Source: Telopea speciosissima
Taxonomy: Eukaryota > Streptophyta > Magnoliopsida > Proteales > Proteaceae
Length of the DNA: 64,000 nucleotides
NCBI RefSeq assembly: GCF_018873765.1
Contig: NC_057919.1
Location: forward strand, 70,860,984 to 70,924,983
Direction of reading: 5' to 3'
The notes beneath the pieces are model-generated. The model saw only the letters and a list, made by a program, of their open reading frames with translations, searched no databases and was not told where the DNA came from. A program made the position numbers and the translations under genes. Shown piece after piece: positions 1 through 10,203 of this stretch. The stretch's first letter is position 1. Each line of letters begins with the position of its first letter.

Positions 1-86
1 TTGGATCTTGCACTAAACTGCAGTGACAAGATTCAGGCATTTCTCAACCTTTTCGGTGGCCGATTCGGCTTTGGTTCAGTATCCTG

Positions 87-218
87 CCTGTGCTGCACGT
101 GTAGCACCAAACATAACGAGGCGTGCAAAGACCACCTTACCTCTATTTGGACAAAGATTTGGATAGAGGTAAGGCAGTCTTTGCATACCTTGCAATGTGA
201 GGCAAGGTGTTGCACAGG
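87..218. mobile_element. Hairpin MITE-like element
   Basis: The two ends are imperfect inverted repeats: CCTGTGCTGCAC at the left and the complement of GTTGCACAGG at the right. A second pair of arms surrounds the middle (AAGACCACCTTACCTCTAT against ATAGAGGTAAGGCAGTCTTT). There is no coding capacity. The size and foldback shape fit a non-autonomous DNA transposon. The superfamily is unclear because no clean target duplication is visible. Confidence 0.5.
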
Positions 219-224
219 GGAAAA

Positions 225-416
225 GGATCTTATGCAGTTGTGGCGGGAGCTGCACTTGTGCAACACTGCTAAACGATAGCAAAAACAGGGGTAAGGTGGT
301 CATTTCACAAGTGGGTCCCACTTGGGCCCCACATGTGAAATGACCACCTCCCCCCTGTATTTGGGGTGGTTTTTCGAGCTGCACAGTGCAACTCCCGCCA
401 CAGCTGCACAAGATCC
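225..416. mobile_element. Foldback MITE, about 190 bp
   Basis: The left end reads GGATCTTATGCAGTTGTGG and the right end is its imperfect complement (CCACAGCTGCACAAGATCC). Inside, GGTGGTCATTTCAC and GTGAAATGACCACC form a second inverted pair around a GC-rich loop. The whole unit can fold back on itself and encodes nothing. It abuts the preceding hairpin, so the two may be parts of one composite insertion. Confidence 0.65.
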
Positions 417-597
417 AAGTCCTTGCACAGGAGCCTTTTCGGCAGCCAACTGCCTTAGCGTAGTTGTTAATGTTTCCATCTGTGCGTCAACTGTACGGTA
501 GATGACGCATAGATGGAATCCATTCAGCCTCGTAGCCCATGGTTTGTCTTGTGTTCGGAGACTTCCCCCTACTCCAACCCCAACTCCAACCCATTTT

Positions 598-1856
598 TTT
601 TCTCTAAGGTTCCTTCACCCATACGGTTGTGAGGTTCTCCTTAGAGATGCTCGACACGTGTTAAAGAAAAATCCAACGGTTGTGGGAGTGGTTCCCAAAC
701 AATGAGTGACTCTCTCTCTCTCTCTCCTCTCCTCTCTCCTTTCTCCACTCTTTCCTCAAAACCACTCTCTTCTTTCTCCTCTTTCCACGGTTGCAGTTTC
801 TTTTGAGAAACTGCAACTCTCACGTCTCCTCTCTCTCGTCTCTCTAGTTTCTATATACTATTTCCAAAAAAAAAAGGAAGAGGGTAGCGGCAATGATTTT
901 GTCAGCTCGTGAGCCTGCAACTGTTCACTCTCGGCCCTCCATAAACCTCCCGAGAAAGAAAGGATCGAGCAATGGCAGACTAGAGTGAGCAGATGGTATT
1001 CAAGCAATTCAAAGAATACCCACATCGCCGTGGCTCCTCCAAGCACACTGGCAGAAATCTTCTTGTTCCTCCACAAGAATACATCAGCAGCTGCAGCAAA
1101 AATATCCAAACGATATTAGCATCTATAGGGAAGGAGATAGATGTAAGTAAGTTTCCTCGCGACTTCAAAAAAAAAAAAAGTAAATCTTGGGATTTAGGAA
1201 GTCGGAGAAGCAAAATTTTGAAATGACGATACTGTAAAAGCCCTTCCGAAACCGTAACCATCAAAACCAAAGGTCCTCTCTATAAGCTGAAATACTAAGC
1301 CTTTCCTAAGCAGTAAATTAAGGAAAAAAGAACATCCAAAACCAAACTTTAAACACTGAAGAGAGATAAAACACATTACACTATCCGACTATCAGATCAA
1401 AAGTACAAAACACATTACACTATCCGACTATCAGATCAAAAGTACAAAACACATTACACTATCCGACTATCAGAAGCAGAGATTGCCTAACTGCTGGAAC
1501 TGAACAAATTAATGAGCCAAAGATAACATTGAGAGAACTGACCAAAGTGCGCAGCGGTGACGCCGGGGGTTGATCCTTTCTTGGGAGGTTTATACAGGGC
1601 CGAGAATGAACGATTGCGTCTGCCGCTTCCCTCTTCGTTTTTACTTTGGAAATAGTATAGAGAGACTGAGAGACGAGAGAGACGAGAGAGAGAGGAGAGA
1701 GGAGAGAGAGTGGAGAGAGGAGAGGAAGAGAGAGAGAGAGAGTCACTCGTTGTTTGGGAATCACTTTCACAACCGTTGGATTTCTCTCTTACACGTGTCG
1801 AGCATCCCTAAAAATAACCTCACAACCGTATGGGTGAAAGAACCTTAGAAGAAAAA
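598..1856. mobile_element. Long inverted-repeat (MULE- or foldback-like) element
   Basis: Bases about 598-966 reappear as the reverse complement at about 1571-1856. Shared landmarks are TTCACCCATACGGTTGTGAGG, split by small differences, the CGACACGTGT block, the CT/GA-rich tract, the ATAGTATTTCC-like block and the CTCGGCCCT block. The left arm is longer because of extra sequence near 780-830. About 600 bp of unrelated single-copy sequence lies between the arms. Long subterminal inverted repeats around unrelated DNA are typical of Mutator-like or foldback elements. I cannot see transposase or a sure target duplication, so the class is inferred. Confidence 0.6.
1371..1474. repeat. 39-bp tandem repeat, 2.7 copies
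   Basis: The unit begins ACACATTACACTATCCGACT and is repeated at 1371, 1410 and 1449 with no visible mismatches; the third copy stops after 26 bases. It lies in the loop between the two long inverted arms of the surrounding element. Confidence 0.9.
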
Positions 1857-2007
1857 AAATCCCAAACTCCTATATGGGTCATCGATGGGAATGAAAATAA
1901 AAAACAAATTAGATTAAATCGACAATGTGATGTGTCACTTTCCCATTGGAGAGGAGCCATTTATTTGTATACATACTCTTTCACGTAGATTTTTTTTTGT
2001 GTACATC

Positions 2008-2019
2008 ATCCACGTGGAT
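2008..2019. promoter_or_regulatory. Palindromic G-box upstream of PPR gene
   Basis: ATCCACGTGGAT is a perfect 12-bp palindrome containing the CACGTG core, 88 bp before the PPR start codon. G-boxes bind plant bZIP and bHLH factors. Function here is inferred from position only. Confidence 0.35.
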
Positions 2020-2107
2020 CAGACGTAAGAATTAACATCTCTCTCTCAAATTGAAGTGATGAAGTGGAAACTGGAGACTGAACACTACCAGTGCAGTAGC
2101 AGAACAT

Positions 2108-4501
2108 ATGGTCTCCATAGCTAGACTACCTCGGACTCAACTCAGGAGGGCAACCACCAACGCCCCACCATCAAACATCCTTCCGTCACCGTCCAGCAGA
2201 ACCGCTTCGACTCCGCTCATAAACTCCCCACATAGATGTGGAGAGCATTCCAATCACACACACCAACAAGATTCATACCTCAACTATTCTATATTGAACC
2301 CAACCAATCAATCGCTGGCTGAACCTTCTGACTTCTCCTCTACATCAGATTCCTTCTACAACAGCCTATTCACCCATCTGAGGTTACTCACCAACTTATC
2401 TGAAGCCGAAAAGGTTCATGGTGTTTTGGTGGTCCATGGCTTCTTCCACCCCTGTAGAACCGATTCAATGCTAGGTGCTCAACTTGTTAACGTCTATGTT
2501 GGTTTTGATCGTCTTCAAGAGGCTCTACTAGTCTTAGATCAACTTCCTCAAAAGAACAATTTCGCTTGGAATGCTATACTTAGGAAACTGGTCGATATTG
2601 GCCATTTCTCGGATGCATTGGTATTCTACCACTCCATGCTTAGAGAAGGCTCCATACCTGATAATTTCACTTACCCACTTGTCCTAAAGGCTTGTTCCGG
2701 ATTATTCGCACTTGAAGAAGGCAGAAGGATAAAGGTGATGATCCAATTCAATGAGAGTCGGTACAAGATAAAATCCAATATCTTCGTGGCATGTGCCATG
2801 ATCGATATGTTTTCCAAATGCGGCAGCTTAAGCGAAGCACGTAGGATATTCGACGGAATGCCCAGCAAAGATTTAGTCTCGTGGAGTGCGATGATCTGTG
2901 GGATGGTGCAGAATGGGGAATGGTTTGAAGCTCTATGCCTATTTCGAAGGATGATATTAGAAGGATGGAGACCTGATTCGGTGATTGTAGCGACTGTTCT
3001 TCCAGCCTGCGGTAGGTTGGGTGCTCAGCAACTGGGAATGGCCTTGCAGGGCTTTGCCGTGAGGAGTGGCTTTGGTGGCGATCTTTATGTTTCCAACGCC
3101 GTGTTAGACATGTACTGTAAATGTGGGGACACCCACGAAGCCTGCCGTGTATTTTGCGGCATGATAAACAAAGATGTGGTCTCTTGGAGTACCCTGATCG
3201 TGGGCCACACTCAGAACTCAGAGTATTGCGATGCTCTGAAGTTGTACCTTGAGATGAAGACTATGGGTATTAGAAGCAATGCAGTCATAGTGACTAGTGT
3301 CCTACCTGCGTTAGCAAACCTCAAACTGTTGAGACAGGGGAAGGAGATGCACAACTATGTCCTTAGACACGGGCTTGAATCAGATACTTTTGTTGACAAT
3401 GCATTGATTGATATGTATGCCAACTGTGGGTCAATGAGAGAAGCAGGTTTCACCTTTGATATGATGTCAGATAGAGACATAACAATATGGAACTCGATGA
3501 TTGTTGGGCATGCTCTAAATGGGAATGTTGATTCAGCCTTTAGGATCTTGCGCAGGACCCAAGAAACTAAACTAAGACTGAATTCTGTTAGCATTCTGAG
3601 CATCCTTCCATTGTGCACCAGAATGGGGACACTGAGACAGGGAAAGGAGATCCATTGTTATGCAACTAGAAGCAGTCTTGTATCTCGAGTTTCGGTTGGG
3701 AATACTCTGATAGACATGTACTGTAAATGTGGATATTTAGAACTCGGAATGAGGGTATTCAATCAAATGGTAGAGACAGATATTGTAACATTTAACACTA
3801 TCATTGCTGCAAATGGGATTCACGGATATGGGGAGGAAGCTTTTTCATTCTTTGATCAGATGAGAGATGCGGGAATCAGGCCCAATAAAGTCACTTTTAT
3901 AGCACTCTTATCGGCTTGTAGTCATGCAGGTCTGATGGACAGAGGCTGGTTTTTATACAACACCATGGTCTATGATTATGGCATTCTGCCTGACATGGAA
4001 CACTACGCATGCATGGTGGATCTTTTAGGCAGATCAGGGCACCTTGATGATGCTTGGGAATTCATAAGAAGGATGCCAGTGGAGCCAAACATTGATGTTC
4101 TGGGGAGCCTTCTTGGAGCTTGTAGAGTTCACAATAGGGTTGAGCTTGCTGAGCTGGTGTTGAGGCGAATTTTCCAAAAGAATCCTGAAGATCCGGGCTA
4201 TTATGTTCTTTTATCCAATATATATGCTTCTTCAGAAAGATGGGCAGATGCATCAAAGGTCAGGGCAATGATAAAATATAAGGGCTTGCTAAAGAGAGCA
4301 GGAAATAGCTGGATCCAGATCGGTTGTCATGTTCATTCATTTAGGGCTAGAGATCGGATTCACCCAGAGTCCCAGAGAATCCAAGAGGTTTTGGAGAGCT
4401 TGATCTTGGAGATGAAAGATGAAGGATATCTGCTAGATTTAAGCTGTTCTTCTCATGGCATCATTGAAGATGATGAATTGGAAGGTGAAATCCATTTATG
4501 A
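2108..4501 (+). CDS. Pentatricopeptide repeat protein, PLS class, E+ type
   Basis: One uninterrupted frame of 797 residues. PPR proteins of the PLS class bind organellar RNA and take part in C-to-U editing or other RNA processing in chloroplasts or mitochondria. The body shows tandem P, L and S motifs, with repeated blocks such as NALIDMYANCGSMREA and DIVTFNTIIAANGIHGYGEEA at spacings of about 31-36 residues. The tail has the E and E+ signatures (YYVLLSNIYASSERW, then NSWIQIGCHVHSFRARD) but lacks the HSEKLA and terminal DYW signatures of the deaminase domain. It ends in a short acidic tail. E+ proteins usually act with a separate DYW partner. The N-terminus is rich in S, T, R and P and could be an organellar targeting peptide. 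The first ATG in frame was chosen. Intronless structure is normal for this family. Exact orthology and target RNA are not known. Confidence 0.93.
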   Translation: MVSIARLPRTQLRRATTNAPPSNILPSPSSRTASTPLINSPHRCGEHSNHTHQQDSYLNYSILNPTNQSLAEPSDFSSTSDSFYNSLFTHLRLLTNLSEAEKVHGVLVVHGFFHPCRTDSMLGAQLVNVYVGFDRLQEALLVLDQLPQKNNFAWNAILRKLVDIGHFSDALVFYHSMLREGSIPDNFTYPLVLKACSGLFALEEGRRIKVMIQFNESRYKIKSNIFVACAMIDMFSKCGSLSEARRIFDGMPSKDLVSWSAMICGMVQNGEWFEALCLFRRMILEGWRPDSVIVATVLPACGRLGAQQLGMALQGFAVRSGFGGDLYVSNAVLDMYCKCGDTHEACRVFCGMINKDVVSWSTLIVGHTQNSEYCDALKLYLEMKTMGIRSNAVIVTSVLPALANLKLLRQGKEMHNYVLRHGLESDTFVDNALIDMYANCGSMREAGFTFDMMSDRDITIWNSMIVGHALNGNVDSAFRILRRTQETKLRLNSVSILSILPLCTRMGTLRQGKEIHCYATRSSLVSRVSVGNTLIDMYCKCGYLELGMRVFNQMVETDIVTFNTIIAANGIHGYGEEAFSFFDQMRDAGIRPNKVTFIALLSACSHAGLMDRGWFLYNTMVYDYGILPDMEHYACMVDLLGRSGHLDDAWEFIRRMPVEPNIDVLGSLLGACRVHNRVELAELVLRRIFQKNPEDPGYYVLLSNIYASSERWADASKVRAMIKYKGLLKRAGNSWIQIGCHVHSFRARDRIHPESQRIQEVLESLILEMKDEGYLLDLSCSSHGIIEDDELEGEIHL

Positions 4502-6439
4502 TCTCATTGTCTTGTGAAACCATTATCAGCGACTGATGAAGTATTTTACGTGTGCATACATTTGGCAGAGGATAATACTCCATAGAACATTCATCTATAA
4601 CAAGGATAAAGAAGATAGATATGAATTTATTGAACTGGCAATCTTCAAAGAGGTCACTTTTTGAGAAGTCATTGATGAAACGTTTTCAAATCATCCAATT
4701 GGCAAGATCGACTAGAATGGGTGTAAATAAGGAACGATCAACTTGCCTTCACATGTAACTTCATCTAGTAACATAAACAACATGGTGATGCCAGTACCCC
4801 AACTGCCTCAAGCTCCAAACAGAGCTGTATGCCAAGAAAGCAATCCCTAGTTTTATTAATGCTGTGTTTGGTTGCTTTACTAGAAAGACTCAGAAAAAGA
4901 GAGTAGTTGTCAAACAATTTTGGAGCTCTCATTAGATTGTTTTTCCAAAGGATGATTTTGGGTAGATGTTTCCCCCAAAGTTTGTTCCATAGAAAAGAGT
5001 TGGAAACATTGTCAGGGAAAATGCCTTGCTTACTTTTCCTTTGTCTACTCAAGGCAACCAAATTGGTAGGAAAATCCTCTTCCCCTCACCATTGCCTTTC
5101 TATGATCCTCCATAGAATACAACCCAACATAGGTGAATGTTGTGGATTTGAATTCATATTATGTACGCAAATAATAGGAATTGTTAGACTATTTTAGGGT
5201 CGTGCATTAGCCATATATATATAACTTGCAAGAGGACCATGGATCATTTGATTTTTAGTTGCCACGGCTGGATGCGACTGTGTAAGAGTAAGAAGCCAAG
5301 GCCATGGTGTCACTTGGTCAATTCCTAGTTGATCAAAATTTGACGTGTAAACGGATGACCTTGAGATCTGCCATATGAAGAACTCACTCTCCATAGCCCC
5401 CACCCCCTTCCAAAGGTCCCATATGGGAAATTGAATTTGATTATAACTTGCCATACTAATTGATGATGACATTGGGATGAGTTCACAAAAATATGAGTAC
5501 CAACCAAAGGGAGCTGCTTCATTTGACAGGCAGGCAGAAGCAGGACATGGCCATGGAGCATATTGTTTGCCCCTTTTTAACTGAAATAAGGGCTTGAGAT
5601 TTGCAACTTTGCCAATCCAAAGAATGACATTCCTATTCCAATGGTCATCAAATTGGTAAAAAAAACCCATGAGAGTTGAGACCTTTATTCTGTAGGAGCT
5701 ATAAATGGAAAACTTTGTTGTGAAGGGAGTTTTGTTTGTATATATGGTCTCAAGGGTAACCTATAGCTACAGGCTACAAACACAAAGCATGCATTAGGAT
5801 CCCCCAGGCAAACCAGTGAATGAATTCCCCGTATTATATATAAGTTCAATATAAAGTTTTTTTTGGGTAAGATAAGTTCAATATAAACGATATGAAGTTT
5901 TGAGAACCGAAAAAAAGGCACCCAATAAATACTCACTAGTCGCCTGTGGACTATATATATAAATCCCATCTCCTTTTCTAGAGTTGCCAAAACAGTTCCA
6001 TCATTGCCACTGAGATGTAGACTTTAGATTCTAAAAGACAAGAGCAACTTCTCTTCTCTTCCTTCCCTAAAAATAAGACAAAAAGCTAGTAGTGGTAGCA
6101 TATCTATCGTATGATTTCGCAGACCCTCCTCCGCCTCCGCTTCTTAGTTCTTAGTTGTGTCATTCACCAATCACCAGTCCATTTGGTCACTTGAACATGA
6201 GAATTGGCTTTGTGTCAATTATTACCATCTCTTCTGTTTGCACATTAGCATGAGACTGGTTGATTCTCTCACCACAGTCCATAGGTAAGATCCAACAAGG
6301 AATGTTATTTATGTACTTTTTTTTTTGGAAGTATTCTGACCTTTACCTTGTGGAGTTATGGACTAATGGGTGCGACTCCAACACAAAGTAACACACAGAC
6401 TTGAGTACATCTCTGAGCCCTATGAGCAATCAGAACTGT
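4502..6439. other. Intergenic, no supported gene
   Basis: This 1.9-kb AT-rich stretch contains only short unsupported frames. The longest is 158 codons on the minus strand at 5194-5670, and it matches no family I recognise. A stretch starting near 4861 (GCTGTGTTTGGTTGC) resembles common plant repeat ends, but no partner end was found. Confidence 0.5.
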
Positions 6440-9107
6440 TCTTTACGTGTCATCTGCGACGGTTCCTATGTACTTGAAGGGGCTACAGAAATCGGGGGGA
6501 CATCCATTGTAGCCGCAACCCTGGAGACATCGAACACCAAAATTGATCTCGTAGATCGAGGTAGGAATAAGACCACCGGAAAGAGGAACCAAGGGTGGTG
6601 GCGGTGGTGCACGAGTGGGCATCAAGGGAAGTCCCTATCTAGGAAGCCCAAACATATGAAGGCTTGGCCCTACCGCCATTCCAGGAAAAGTACTTGTGAA
6701 TCCTGTAAAGGGAGGAGGGCAAGTGAGCTGCAGTCCATGAATCAATGGGCAACCAGAGGAAGCACCACCATCACTCATGTCAACCATTCCCATTCCGAAT
6801 CCCATCATCCCCATTCCAACACCCATGAGTAGGAAATGTGGCATCGGTGGTGCATGTTAGTGTTGCATTCCTGCATGTAACATCATCCGAGGCATATACA
6901 ACCCACTTCCCATGGGCATAATCTGCATGAGGAGGACGAGGAGGAGGAATTCAATTCAAGGGTTTTAATTTCTCCATGAGAAACATCTTTCTTGTAGGAA
7001 GGAGGAATGGGTAATGAGAGAGAACTAACCTGTACTTGAAACTAGAGGCTCTTCAGATACTCAATGGCCTCATCAAGCATTGAAGCTTTGTCCACCTAAC
7101 AAAAGAGCAGCACACACAATGCATGACAGCATCAGGAAAGATTGGCATAATTTAATTTGTCAAAGTAATTATTGAACTGCAAGCGAGGTTTCTTGGATCA
7201 TAAGATCAATAAATGATATCAAGATTTAGAGGCCCTAATTAAGAAGTTGACGAGAGACAGAGAGAGAGAGAGACATAGAGAATCGTGAATATGGGATACT
7301 GACTTTGTTGCAGTTGGGTATGAGTTCTTGTAATGCCCGCATCTTCTCATTAATCCTATCCCTTTGTCTCTGATTAGAAATGTTCAAACCACAGTATGTA
7401 TGTATCAAGCCAAACACTAGAAATCAACACCATATTTATTTGAGTTGGTTAAATACTGTGAAGTCCCCAAGTCCCCCCACTCACCCTTTCGGATAAATTA
7501 TGCACTTCTGTAACCCGACTTCTCTTACCTCTGTGAGCAGGAGGAGATGGTTTTCTCACTCCCACAGACTCCTCCTCTGCATCCTGCACCTTTTGTCCCA
7601 GCCTTTTCACCTTCTGTCTTTCCTATGGTAGTACTTGCTGCAACGCTAGTCATTCCGATTCTAGTTTTACCAGGAAGTTGATCCAAGGGTACAATATCAT
7701 TTCTGGTCCTAGACAAATCTTCTTGACAGATAACTTGTGATTGCTCAGTAGAAGGTGTCTCCATAGGAGACCTAGAGATGGAAGCTTCAGAATCCAACAT
7801 CTTGGTTGGCACCGAAGCCAGTTGGGCCTGGCAATCGATTGCAGTTCTTGAACCAGAGAGTGAACCACTAGTTGACTCCATCAATATCGATGAGAAAAGG
7901 CTGCCGCTACCAGCAGCAACAGATACCCTATCGTTATTTATCGACTTAGCATTGCTCGATAAGGCTGAACAAGTCGTGCTACCAATGCTCTGAAGATTAG
8001 CCTTAACAAAAGCCACAGGTCTAGAGAAATGGGAAAAGTTCATCAAACCTCCGCTGCCACTAGTATGCTACAGTGGTAACGAAGGTGGAGGCCTCCTTGT
8101 GGGGTTTGGGTCTTGCTCTTGCAGTTTCGTGTTGGATAGATCACCAGTTGAATTTGAGGTTAGGGTTGAACATAAAGTCCCGCAGAGGGCTTTGTGGACA
8201 TTGGCGGTGAAAGTGGTGGTGTTACTGCTAATGATCTTTGAAACTCTGGATGTAGGATTAGGAGCAACAGATGAAGTTAAAACTGGACAATGCTGGAATT
8301 GCTACAATAAAGGTGAACATAGCTGGCTTACACCAACTCCACAAGACTCAACGCCTCCTGCACCAACCTTGGATGCACTCCCACTCCCTTGTTCTTGGGA
8401 CTTAGCAGCATTTGCACAAGTCATTTTGGAACCCTTATCCATCGGGCCATAACTATTGTTCTTAAAGACCGATACGGCATCATTCTTCGTGGAGAAGGCA
8501 TTCATATTGGCCCCAGTTAATTCAAAGAAAAACTCAAAACAGTATTCATGATTCAGAGAATCATCAAGTACTGGAATTGGATAATTCAGCCAAGAGACCA
8601 TATCATCATCTTGACCCATACCCATATTACCTGAATGCCATGTCGGCAGAGAATCATTCAACATGGAATCCATGGTTGTTAACATCTTGACCTTCCGAGT
8701 AACAAAGTTGTCTCTTGCATCTTTCTCTTGAGCCTTGGAAATAATTGGAGGAGGAGAGCTACTGATACATGAAGTGCTCTTTCGGGTTCTATTGGATTGC
8801 CCTTGCATCAAAATCTGACCTTTCTCCTATACTAGCTCTACGAATTCACTATCGGGCCTGCAGTTAAACAAACAAAAATTATAATTAAGAAGAAAAAAAT
8901 TGAAAAGAAGAACAATGAAGAGTTCAAAAAGGGGGAGGGGAGATGAAAAATACAAAAACTGGCTTCCAACCATAAAACAGAACACCACAACTCCAAGCAA
9001 GTAAGAACTCACATGAAAGCTAGATCAACCGAACAGTTGTTACTCGTCTTTGGTTGGGTCAATTCAAGTTTCCCTTTTGCTATCTCATGAGGTTGAGAGT
9101 AGGGTAT
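6440..9107 (-). pseudogene. PIF3-like: Decayed PIF3-like bHLH transcription factor gene
   Basis: Phytochrome-interacting factors are nuclear bHLH proteins that bind G-boxes and are degraded after binding light-activated phytochrome. Read on the minus strand, the exon order of a PIF3 gene is recognisable. Exon 1 is near 9030-9107 (KGKLELTQPKTSNNCSVDLA). Then come the APB region (PDSEFVELV, 8830-8860), QDDDMVSWLNYP (about 8585-8620), MNFSHFSRPVAFVKANLQS (about 7990-8046), VTEVHNLSER (about 7485-7520), [18 protein letters not shown] (about 7305-7370), DKASMLDEAIEYLKSL (about 7045-7095) and the glycine/methionine tail with FGLP (6635-6844). Splice sites around the bHLH exons are kept. The reading is broken: the expected start is ATA (9105-9107), the APB tryptophan is TAG (8827-8829), a TAG follows KSL (7042-7044), a TAA lies near 6861 and at least one frame shift occurs between about 7530 and 7600. 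A gap of recognisable coding lies near 8050-8300. The family call is firm; recent loss of a duplicate copy is inferred. Confidence 0.87.
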
Positions 9108-10171
9108 GATGGATGGAGACCAGAACTATGCTTCTCCTTAGACCTCCAATGCTGAAAACTAAGCCATTATTGGCAGTCTCATACACCATACCTTACATTG
9201 TACATAACATTCTTTAGAGCCATTGGCCATCTACTATGTTTAAGAAATCTTTTGACCCAAAAAAAAAAATAAAGAAAAAGAAAGAGTGTAAGAAACCAAT
9301 GTTTGCAAATAAATCTTTTTTCTTAGATTGGGACTCCTAACCACCAGCCTAAAAATTGAAATGTGAAGAAACTCCATCAGTCTAATACACATCTCACAAG
9401 CAAAAAGTAACACCGTTGTAACAAAAAAACCAAAACATCAACTTAGGGGGAAATTTTTTTATTTCTTCTTTCCTTACATTCTAATCAATAAAAAATAATC
9501 CATAAAATAAAGAAGAAACCTCAGTCAAACCCATCTGCAACATTTCAGTAAGACCCTAGACAATATTCATATTTGAGTTCATTTAAAAGAATTATATTAA
9601 AAAAGAAAAAGGGAGAAAGTGTTTTAATCATTAAAAATGGAATTCAATCTTCAAATTATAAACTCCAGTGCATTTCCTTCTAAATGGACTCGAAAGTTAT
9701 AAGTTCACTAACATTAAGAGTAGGCATCCAAGAAAAGGATCCAGCCGTTACATTTCAACAAGAACTCCTCTAGACCAAGTCAAATTCGTAGAAGTCTTAC
9801 CTACTCACCACCAAAAATGTTTTGCACATAAGAAATCACCAAAAAATGGGGGAACCCTGGGGAAGAAAAGAAAATCCAACTTCAGTAACCCTCCAAGAGT
9901 GGTACGAACAATCCCACAATCCGACGATTGAAAAAAGATAAAGTCGGGAAATCTTCACGAGGACCCCTTCAGAGTTTCAAATATACGCATCTGTTATTCT
10001 ATTGCTTTGGGGGTCGAGAGAGAAACTGATGTGATATATATCAGGATTGAGATCCAACTGGCAACTGCTCGAAGAAAGCAGCAAAGGGCTTGTGGATGAA
10101 GGCAAGAAAAAGATAAGTCCGATACTTCGTTACAAAAAAGAAGGCAGGGAGAGGAGTCCAGATTAGCTCCA

Positions 10172-10203
10172 CATATGTGGAGAGTATTTACTCTCCACAT
10201 ATG
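10172..10203. repeat. Perfect 32-bp palindrome
   Basis: CATATGTGGAGAGTA at 10172-10186 is followed by TT and then by its exact complement at 10189-10203. The arms are 15 bp with a 2-base spacer. A smaller palindrome, CCACATATGTGG, overlaps the left arm. It could form a cruciform or be a dimeric protein site; nothing else supports a role. Confidence 0.85.

Noticed and set aside
1371-1474. Tandem units considered as a CRISPR-like array
   Set aside because: The units are directly adjacent with no variable spacers, and the window is plant nuclear DNA.
5194-5670. 158-codon open frame on the minus strand
   Set aside because: No recognisable domain, odd composition rich in W and P without pattern, and no splice or promoter support. 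Treated as chance.
8827-9012. Hydrophobic 61-codon minus frame as a membrane peptide
   Set aside because: It is the intron and second exon of the PIF3 relic read in one frame; only its last residues (PDSEFVELV) are true coding.
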